A program made the position numbers and the translations under genes. From Lichenicoccus sp964246745 (lineage in GTDB: Bacteria > Pseudomonadota > Alphaproteobacteria > Acetobacterales > Acetobacteraceae), in assembly GCA_964246745.1 (NCBI GenBank), contig CAXTRK010000047.1, positions 1 through 20,864 on the forward strand: a stretch of DNA of 20,864 nt, in the 5' to 3' direction. Numbering within the stretch: the stretch's first letter is position 1; each line of letters starts with the position of its first letter. Shown in pieces: positions 15,140 to 20,864 of the stretch. The notes beneath the pieces were generated by a model. It saw only the letters and a list, made by a program, of their open reading frames with translations. It searched no databases and was not told the DNA's origin.

Positions 15140-16165
15140 GTGAAGCCGGACGCACGGCAGGCCGCCCGGCTGCTGGCGGAACCCGGCGCGCTGCGTGCCA
15201 TCCTGCTGCACGGCGACGATCGCGGCCTGATACGTGAACACGCTGCCCAAGCGGTGCGTGCTGCGGCCGGTGCGCTGGACGATCCGTTCCGTGTGGCCGT
15301 GCTTGGCCGCGACGAGCATGACCGCCTGGAGGAGGAGGCGACGGCGCTGTCGCTCTCCGGCGGACGCCGCGTGGTCTGGGTCCGCGACGCCCAGGACAGT
15401 CTGCACGTCACACTGAGCCGCCTGCTCAAGGCATCCGCGTCCCTCGTGGTGATCGAGGCCGCTGCATTGCCGGCCCGCGGCACGCTGCGCGCGTTGCTGG
15501 AAGCGGCACCCAATGCTGCGGTGATCGGTTGCTATCCGGAGACCGGCCGCGCCCTGGAAGCCTCGATCACGCGCATGCTGCACGCCGAGAAGGTCGCCAT
15601 CGATGCCGACGCTGTTGTCTGGCTGGCGCAGCATCTGAGCTCGGACCGGGCGGCCACGCGCGGCGAAGTCGAGAAGCTGGTGCTGTATGGCGGCGAGTCA
15701 GGACGGCTCCGGCTCGAGGACGTGCAGGCGGTGGTGGGCGATGCGGCCGGCGCCTCGCTCGAGGACGCCGCCTTTGCCGCCACCGCCGGCGAGCGTGAAG
15801 CCTCCGACCGGGCCATCGAGCGGGTCTTGTCGGAGGGGCTGTCGCCGATCGCACTCGCCCGCACGCTGCTCGCCCATCTGCACCGGCTGCGCCAGGTGGC
15901 GCTGATGGTGCAAGCGGGTGCCGCGCCGGCGGACGCGATGGCACGGCTCCGCCCGCCGGTGTTCTTCAAGCGACGCGCCCAGTTCGCCCAAGCTTTATCG
16001 CTGTGGAGTCCTGGTGCTCTGCTGGAGGTCGCGGCGGAGACCAGCCGGTTGGAGCTGGCGTGCAAGCAGACCGGCGCGCCCGACCAGGTGCTGGCGCGCC
16101 GCCATATGGCGATGCTCGCCGGGCGTGCCGCGAGAGGCTTGCCGAACCCCGTCACGCGACGCTAG
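15140..16165 (+). CDS. holA: DNA polymerase III delta subunit
   Basis: Predicted 341-residue delta subunit of the clamp loader, which opens the beta sliding clamp during DNA replication. The length matches HolA proteins (about 340). Family features seen: an N-terminal AAA-like region with ILLHGDDRGLIREHA, then RRVVWVRDAQD, ASLVVIEAAALPARGTLRALLEA, the degenerate middle section DADAVVWLAQHLSSDRAATRGEVEKLVLYGG, the AGASLEDAAFAATAGE block, and the C-terminal collar domain (PIALARTLLAHLHRLRQVAL and QALSLWSPGALLEVAAETSRLELACKQTGAP). GTG start at 15140, 12 bases after lptE. The lptE-holA pairing is widespread in Proteobacteria. Its stop lies only 13 bases before the tRNA gene, so both are probably on one transcript. 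Confidence 0.94.
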   Translation: MKPDARQAARLLAEPGALRAILLHGDDRGLIREHAAQAVRAAAGALDDPFRVAVLGRDEHDRLEEEATALSLSGGRRVVWVRDAQDSLHVTLSRLLKASASLVVIEAAALPARGTLRALLEAAPNAAVIGCYPETGRALEASITRMLHAEKVAIDADAVVWLAQHLSSDRAATRGEVEKLVLYGGESGRLRLEDVQAVVGDAAGASLEDAAFAATAGEREASDRAIERVLSEGLSPIALARTLLAHLHRLRQVALMVQAGAAPADAMARLRPPVFFKRRAQFAQALSLWSPGALLEVAAETSRLELACKQTGAPDQVLARRHMAMLAGRAARGLPNPVTRR

Positions 16166-16178
16166 AACCGCCCTGGTT

Positions 16179-16498
16179 GTCCGCGTAGCTCAGCAGGATA
16201 GAGCACAGGATTCCTTGTCACCAACTGGGCGCAGCAAGGGGAAACCGTGCTGCGGATCCGCTCAAAGTCGGGGAAAGCTTGGCGTGAGAGCGCTGTGCCG
16301 ATCCCGAGCCAAGCCCGCTCTTGCGATTATGGGAGCGGGAAGGTGTAGAGACTGGACGGGCGGCGCCTAAGGGTTCCGGCCTAGGGTGAAGGGACAGTCC
16401 AGACCACGAACGCCTGCCGCGCAAGCCGGCCGGCGGCGGCGAAAGCCGAAGTGGGATGAATCCTGGGGCCGTGGGTTCGAATCCCGCCGCGGACACCA
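16179..16498 (+). tRNA. tRNA-Arg(CCU), split by a group I intron
   Basis: Exon 1 (16179-16215) and exon 2 (16459-16498) join into a 77-base tRNA. Acceptor stem GTCCGCG pairs fully with CGCGGAC (16488-16494). D stem GCTC/GAGC (16188-16191, 16201-16204). Anticodon stem CAGGA (16206-16210) with TCCTG (16461-16465). Anticodon loop TTCCTAA gives anticodon CCU (16213-16215), reading the AGG arginine codon. T arm GTGGG-TTCGAAT-CCCGC (16471-16487) has the normal TTCGA. Discriminator A (16495) and an encoded CCA (16496-16498) follow. The intron falls between tRNA positions 36 and 37. Anticodon assignment rests on the splice site described for the intron. The 13-base spacing from holA suggests co-transcription. 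Confidence 0.95.
16216..16458 (+). ncRNA. Group I intron (IC3-like) in the tRNA-Arg(CCU) anticodon loop
   Basis: A 243-base self-splicing-type intron without a reading frame of note. P1 forms between exon CCT (16213-16215) and the guide GGG (16227-16229), so the last exon base U pairs with G as group I splicing requires. The intron ends in G (16458). P2 is CGCAGCA/TGCTGCG (16230-16236, 16248-16254) capped by a GAAA tetraloop (16241-16244). P3 is CCGCTC/GGGCGG (16258-16263, 16358-16363). P4 is TCGGG/CCCGA (16268-16272, 16303-16307). P6 includes CCCGCTC/GAGCGGG (16314-16320, 16333-16339). P7, the guanosine-binding helix, is GACTG/CAGTC (16350-16354, 16395-16399). P8 is CCTA/TAGG (16366-16369, 16382-16385). 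The core AAGGTGTAGAGACTGGACGG is very like that of the Azoarcus tRNA-Ile intron. Introns of this kind are known in tRNA-Arg(CCU) of Agrobacterium. Confidence 0.94.
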
Positions 16499-16710
16499 AA
16501 CCCTGTTCTGATTAATTGAACAAAGCAGAAGCATGACGCCGGCGAAGGTCAGGCCCGAAAGGCACTGTTCGACTCCCAGGAGCGTTGAGCCGCGCCGCAA
16601 CTCCTTGCAGGAATGCATTAAAAAGCCGCCCTGAGGCTATCCCAAGGCTCGTCCGGCCTCGGCGTCTATAGCTGCTTCGTCGTCTTCGGTCGCGTAGGAC
16701 ATCCTCCTTT
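16499..16710. other. Intergenic stretch downstream of the tRNA, no gene seen
   Basis: The 212 bases between the tRNA CCA end and the vapC stop are somewhat richer in A and T at the start (around GATTAATTGAAC) and near GCATTAAAAAG. I found no supported open frame, no clear terminator with a T tract, and no second copy of the tRNA 3' end that would mark an attachment site. Confidence 0.6.
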
Positions 16711-17130
16711 TCATGCGTCTTTTGCCAGCAGCACCACGTTGAGCGCGGACGCGGCGGCGCAGAGTTGCTTGTCGAGTGACGCCAGCGGCAGACGGCGACG
16801 CTGCGTGAGTTCAAGGTAGGCCGCGTCGTAAAGGCTTAGCGCGAAGCGGTCGGACAAGCGCAGCGTCGCGGCCCATGCGTGTGTATCCGCCTCCGCATCG
16901 ACCGTGATCGGCATTGCGGAGAGTTCGGCAAGAGCAGCGTTGCGAAAGACCGCATCGATACGTTTTCGACGGATCGCCATCTGCAACGTATTGCCGACTT
17001 CAAGCCGCCACAGCGCCGGAACTACGGCGCCGCTCGACGCAAGCCGGTCGAGCAGTTCGTCCGTTGCCCGCGTTGTCTCATCTTCAAAATACCACGCGAG
17101 CGTCAGAGAGGCATCGATGACGAAACTCAC
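16711..17130 (-). CDS. vapC: VapC family toxin (PIN-domain ribonuclease)
   Basis: Predicted 139-residue PIN-domain protein, a Mg2+-dependent endoribonuclease that in this family acts on RNA (often tRNA or rRNA) when freed from its antitoxin. The acidic catalytic set is present: Asp6 in VIDASL, Glu44 in LWRLEVGN, Asp102 in LYDAAYLEL and Asp120 in LASLDKQL. Length is typical. Its ATG overlaps the antitoxin stop (ATGA, 17127-17130), the classic order antitoxin then toxin. The catalytic residues look intact, so the toxin is probably functional. The actual RNA target cannot be deduced. Confidence 0.93.
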   Translation of the reverse strand: MSFVIDASLTLAWYFEDETTRATDELLDRLASSGAVVPALWRLEVGNTLQMAIRRKRIDAVFRNAALAELSAMPITVDAEADTHAWAATLRLSDRFALSLYDAAYLELTQRRRLPLASLDKQLCAAASALNVVLLAKDA

Positions 17131-17375
17131 GGACGCCCTTCATTGATAAGGCTCTTGTTCGCGAGGCCGCCGAGCGTCACGCCCTTGCGCATGTCGCGAA
17201 TGCGCTGGGCCGCCGCCCTTGTGCGCTCGCGATCGACGATTGCGGAACCAGGCGGCACCATTCGCGCTACCGGCCGGCCGCGTCGCGTGATGATGACCTC
17301 TTCACCGCCCTCAACCCAGTCAAGCAGTTGGCCGAGCTTGGTCTTGGCCTCAAAGGCTCCGATTTCTTTCATCAT
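17127..17375 (-). CDS. Phd/YefM family antitoxin
   Basis: Predicted 82-residue antitoxin. The N-terminal two-thirds show the Phd/YefM DNA-binding dimer fold pattern: IGAFEAKTKLGQLLDWVEGGEEVIITRRGRPVARMVP, with the usual turn GEEVIITRRGRPVA. The C-terminal part (about 55-82: RIRDMRKGVTLGG and so on) should be the flexible region that wraps the toxin. Two adjacent ATG codons (17375, 17372) can serve as start; a GAGAAA stretch just upstream is a weak ribosome site. Members of this family repress their own promoter, matching the direct repeats found immediately upstream. It is paired with the PIN toxin rather than a Doc or YoeB toxin, a common combination. Confidence 0.92.
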   Translation of the reverse strand: MMKEIGAFEAKTKLGQLLDWVEGGEEVIITRRGRPVARMVPPGSAIVDRERTRAAAQRIRDMRKGVTLGGLANKSLINEGRP

Positions 17376-17388
17376 TTTCTCATTTCAA

Positions 17389-17437
17389 ACTGGTTTACAG
17401 ACTGGTTTGTTGTAAAATCGTTTGGTGGTTGTATCAA
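17389..17437 (-). promoter_or_regulatory. Promoter and direct-repeat operator candidate of the antitoxin-toxin operon
   Basis: Read on the minus strand, TTGATA (17432-17437) and TACAAC (17409-17414) are separated by 17 bases, a fair sigma70-like pair. Between this -10 box and the antitoxin start, the plus-strand word ACTGGTTT occurs twice at 17389-17396 and 17401-17408, a spacing of 12 bases. This is a reasonable operator for self-repression by the antitoxin. The area is visibly more AT-rich than its surroundings. Confidence 0.5.
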
Positions 17438-17531
17438 GAACCGCCATGATCCTGCGAGCGGCCTGAGCACGCCCTCCCCGACGCGATTGGGGTCTGGGGC
17501 CGTCATGCGCGGCACCCATGTCCTGTTGCTT

Positions 17532-20500
17532 TCAGACCGCATCACGGGCAAGCGCGCGACGCGGCGCCGCCATGCCGCTCGCGGCGCCGAGGTCGACGGA
17601 GAGCACGTGGCTGACGCCGCGTTCCTGCATGGTGACGCCGTAGAGTCTGTCCATATGCGCCATGGTAAGCTGGTGATGGGTGACGACCAGAAAGCGGGTG
17701 CCGGTATCCGCGACCATGTCGGACAGCAGCGCCGTGAAGCGCGCGACATTGGCGTCGTCGAGCGGCGCGTCGACTTCGTCGAGGACGCAGACCGGGGCGG
17801 GGTTGCAGCGGAACACGGCGAAGATCAGCGAAAGCGCGGTCAACGCCTGTTCGCCGCCGGAGAGCAGGGAGAGCGTGGCCAGCTTCTTGCCGGGCGGCTG
17901 AGCGTAGATCTCGAGGCCGGCGCCAAGCGGATCGTCGTCGCCGACCATGCCGAGATGGGCGCGCCCGCCATTGAACATACGGGAGAACAGAGCCTGGAAA
18001 TGCCTGTCCACTTCGGTGAACACGGCCAGCAGCCGGTCGCGGCCCTCGCGGTTGAGGTGGCCGATGGAGCCGCGCAGTCGCGCGATCGCGGCTTCGACGT
18101 CCCCGGCCTCCTTGATAATGGCGTCGGCGCGTGCCTGCGCCTCGCGTTGTTCGATGTCGGCGCGGAGATTGACCGGGCCGATCTCCTCACGGTCGCGCAA
18201 GAGCCGGGCGATCTGGCGACGAAGCGCGATCTCCGCCTCTTCGGAGAGATCCTTGGGTTGCGTTGTTGGCGGATCAACCGTCTCGGCGAGGAGCTGGGCC
18301 AGGACCGCCTGTGCCTGTTCGGCGCGCCCGTGCAGGCGAACGGCATGCTGGCTCGCTTCCGAGAGCCCGGCATCGGCTCGCCGTCGCGTGGTTTGCGCCT
18401 CGGTCAGCGCGAGCGCGGCCTGCTCGAGCGCTGATCGCGCCGACGCGTACCCTTGTTCCGCCGAAGCCAGCGCCCGCGCCTGCTCGGCACGCCGTTGTTC
18501 CGCTTCGGCCGGCGCGCAGGCCAGCGTCTGCCGCGCGTGCGTGTCCGCGGCGAGGCGTGTTTGCACCTCGGCGTGCTGCTGCGAGGCGCCTGCCTCGGCG
18601 CGCGCCCACTCATCGCAGGCGGCGGCAAGCCTGTCATGGCTCTCGTCGAGGCTTGCGGCTTCGGCGGCGAGGTGCGCACGCGCCTCGCGGCATGCCGTCT
18701 CCCGCTCGCTTGCCCCGGCCAGGACGTCGCGCGCCGCCGCAGCCTCGTCCGCGGCGCGTTCTCTATCGGGCAGCGATGCGGCGGCCTGCTGCAGTGCCGC
18801 CTCATCGCAGGCGGCTTGCTCGACTTCAATGCGAAGCTGCGCAAGGCGCGGGAGCAGGGCCGCGGCTTCGGCGTGCTGCGCGCGGGCATTGTCGCGGCGC
18901 AGCTCCGCTTCATGGCGGCTCTGCCTGGCGCGTGCCTCATGCGCTTGCGCGAGCTCCGCGGCCTGCTCGGCGTGACGCTGCGCCTGTATTGCGTCGTCCA
19001 CCGGCACCAGCGCGTCGCAGGCGGCGCGCGCGCGGGCGGCCTCGGCTTTGGCGGCGTCATGCTCTTACGACAGGCGGGCGCGTTGCGGAGCCAGGGCTTC
19101 AAGACCGATCTCCGCTTCGCCGTGACGCGCNNNNNNNNNNGGCCCCCCCCCCCCCCCCCCCCCCGCCCCCCCCGCGCCGCCTGCAGAGCACCCTCCGCCC
19201 GCTGCCGCACCTCCCGGGCATCGGCCTCCCGGGCGGCGGCGCGCGCCTCGCAACCGCGTGCCGCGTCGAGCGCCGTAGTGCAATCCGACAGCTCGGCGAG
19301 CGCCCGGTCCACGTCCTGACGCGCCGTGTCATGCGGCGGCAAGATCGTGTGCAGGCGCGCCTCGGCGGCGGCATGGCGTGCCGCCAAGCCGGCGACGCCG
19401 ACGCCAAGCTCAGCGGCCTCGCCTTCGGCTTGCTCGCGCGCCTGCCTGGCGCCCGCCGCCTGCTCGTTCCGCTCTGCCAGCGCTCGCAGGGACGTTGCCT
19501 CGCGCGCGGTGGTCTCGCCCACCTGGCCGATCGCGTGCTCGAGCCGGCCGCGCGCGGCGGCGAGTTGGTTGCGCTGCACCAGCGACGCGCCGCCATCGCT
19601 CCCAGCGTCGGCGATGCGGAAACCGTCCCAGCGCCAGAGCCTGCCGTCGCGCGCGACCAGGCATTGGCCGGGCGCCAGCTCGCGCTGCATGTCGCCAGCA
19701 TGGTCCGGGTCTTCGATCAGGCCGGAGCGGGCAAGCAGGCGCGAAAGCGCCGCAGGCGCATCGATCATCTCGGCAAGCGGGGTGGCGCCGCCCGGCAACT
19801 CTGGCTCCGCGACGGGATCCAGGAGGCGCCAATACCGTGGCGCGGCCGCTTCAAGCGACGCGTGCAGCCCTTCGGCAAGCACCGACGCGAACGCCAGCTC
19901 GAGGCCCGGCGGCACCGTCAGCGTCTGCGCAACCGACAGCCAGCCAGCGTTGGCGCCGGAGTGGGGGGCGCCGTCGATCGCCCGCGAGAGGCCCTCGATC
20001 TCCGCCTCGAGGCCTGCCCGCGCCGCTTCGCACGCGGCGCGCTCGCGGGTTGCCTCGACGGCGTCATGCTCGGCGGCGAGACGCGCCGCATCCGCGCCGG
20101 CAAGCGCCTGAGTGGCGCAGGCGAGGGCGGACTGCGCATTGGCCAGACGCAGCCGCGCTTCGGTCAACGCCTGTTCGGCGATGCGGCTCGCCGCCGCGGC
20201 GTCGCGGGCCTGTTCGAGCTGATCCCGCCTGCGCTCGGCGTCGGCGGCGCGTTGTCTGACCTCGGCATGCCCCCTGCTGGCGGCGGCGTTCTCGGCCTCG
20301 GCGGCGTCGGCGGCCGCCCCCGCCGCGGCAAGCGCCGCCTCAGAACGCGCGACCTGCTGACGCGCCGCCGCGCGCTCCGCCTGGGGCACCAGCGCCTGCT
20401 CGATCCGCGCCGCCTGCTCCCGCAATGCCTCGCCTTCCGCCTCGAGACGCTGCAATTTGCCTCGTGCCTCATGGTCGGCGAGGTGACACGCCGCCGCGGC

Positions 20501-20864
20501 GCGCGCGACCTGCTCGGCACGCAGCCGTGCCGCGTCGGCGTCGCGCACCGACTGGTTCCTGGCGTCAGCCGCCTGCTCTGCTTCGGCGCGGGCGAGCCCC
20601 AGCGCCCGATCGGCGTCATCGCGGGCGGCCGCAAGCGCGCTCAACGCGTGCTCTCGCGGAAGCTGCCGCAGCGCCGCCGCGTGCTCGGCCTCAATGCCGG
20701 CGAGCTGGGTGCGCACCTGGTCGAGACGCAGCGCCGCCGCGTCGCGGTCACGCGCGTTCTGTTCTGCGGCGCCACGGGCCGCGGCGTCCGCCGCCGTGGC
20801 GTCCGCCAGGCGTGCCGCCGCTTGCGGGTGCGCGTCGCCAGCCTCCCGCCGCGCCTGATAGGCG
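17532..20864 (-). CDS. smc: Chromosome partition protein Smc (5' end outside window; interrupted by gap and stop)
   Basis: Smc is a long coiled-coil ATPase that organises and helps separate chromosomes together with ScpA and ScpB. The C-terminal head is complete: signature LSGGEQALTALSLIFAVF (LSGGEQ at 17847-17864), Walker B and D-loop VCVLDEVDAPLDDANVARF, and a conserved His in LVVTHHQLTMAHMDRLYGVTM. Upstream lie Ala/Glu/Arg-rich coiled coil, a hinge domain (about 19600-19980, with GANAGWLSVAQTLTVPPG and LELAFASVLAEGL) and more coiled coil up to the window edge. The N-terminal Walker A head lies beyond base 20864. Two faults interrupt it: ten undetermined bases (19131-19140) beside a C run, with a change of frame, and an in-frame TAA at 19065-19067. 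Apart from these the frame is open on both sides, so I read it as one gene with sequence faults. Confidence 0.9.
19065..19067 (-). other. In-frame TAA inside the smc coiled coil
   Basis: The C-terminal smc frame reads LAPQRARLS, then TAA, then EHDAAKAEAARARAACDAL. The residues on both sides are typical Smc coiled coil, so the stop replaces what was probably a Gln or Glu codon by one base change. It lies 64 bases from the assembly gap. Confidence 0.85.
19131..19173. other. Assembly gap with adjoining homopolymer run
   Basis: Ten undetermined bases (19131-19140) are followed by GG, a run of 22 C (19143-19164), one G and eight more C. On the smc strand this would encode polyglycine in the middle of a coiled coil, which is not credible. 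The reading frames on the two sides do not match. It is most likely a low-quality contig end joined by an arbitrary gap. Confidence 0.95.

Noticed and set aside
6024..16179. The 13-base word AACCGCCCTGGTT near 6024 and again just before the tRNA (about 16168)
   Set aside because: A repeat of this length is expected by chance about a few times in a window of this size, and neither copy is linked to a recombinase or similar context.
16211..16460. Alternative splice choice giving an anticodon other than CCU
   Set aside because: Splicing after T16212 would give anticodon AUG, which is not used in bacteria, and would not pair a terminal exon U with the guide G as well. Splicing after T16216 would leave the intron ending in A instead of G.
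16218..16618. Short open frames across the tRNA and intron on both strands, considered as an intron-encoded homing endonuclease
   Set aside because: The intron is only 243 bases, its sequence is accounted for by ribozyme helices, and no LAGLIDADG, HNH or GIY-YIG motif is seen in the translations.
17328..18434. A 368-codon plus-strand open frame over the antitoxin start and the smc 3' end
   Set aside because: It lies antisense to the conserved Smc head domain and antitoxin, both with clear motifs. Its translation resembles no protein family.
19141..19185. A polyglycine segment encoded by the C run on the smc strand
   Set aside because: It adjoins undetermined bases and interrupts a coiled coil; treated as a sequencing artefact rather than a protein feature.

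Overview
The window is high-GC DNA from an alphaproteobacterium, most likely of the Rhodospirillales/Acetobacterales type. That placement is inferred from gene content and order (DUF1489, DUF3576, the block DUF3576-leuS-lptE-holA, and a SARP/TolB-like regulator), not from a database search. All large genes look chromosomal and most are housekeeping.

Layout from left to right. Bases 108-5993 hold a plus-strand series: a YggS-type PLP-binding protein, the potassium transporter Kup, the heme chaperone HemW (its start overlaps the kup stop by one base), a DUF1489 protein, a lipoprotein lytic transglycosylase with a SPOR domain, and a small acidic protein of unknown function. Bases 6228-8784 hold a minus-strand pair 10 bases apart: a Sad/YneI-like succinate-semialdehyde dehydrogenase followed by an Old Yellow Enzyme-type ene reductase. 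A large regulator (winged helix, BTAD, TolB-like and TPR-like parts) diverges from this pair. Bases 11313-16165 hold a tightly packed plus-strand block: DUF3576 lipoprotein, leuS, lptE and holA, with abutting or overlapping ends.

The most interesting element follows holA by only 13 bases: a tRNA-Arg(CCU) gene (16179-16498) whose anticodon loop is split by a 243-base group I intron (16216-16458). The P1, P2, P3, P4, P6, P7 and P8 pairings can be traced by eye, the last exon base is a U that pairs with G, and the intron ends in G. Removing it leaves a perfect 77-base tRNA with encoded CCA. It belongs to a known kind of bacterial tRNA intron.

Downstream, on the minus strand, lie a Phd/YefM antitoxin-VapC toxin pair with a recognisable promoter and direct-repeat operator candidate, then the 3' two-thirds or so of smc. 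The smc sequence contains a 10-base assembly gap (19131-19140) beside a long C run, with a reading-frame change across it, and a TAA stop in frame at 19065-19067. These look more like sequence or assembly faults than real decay. The N-terminal ATPase half-site of Smc lies beyond base 20864. No CRISPR array, insertion sequence or prophage was seen.
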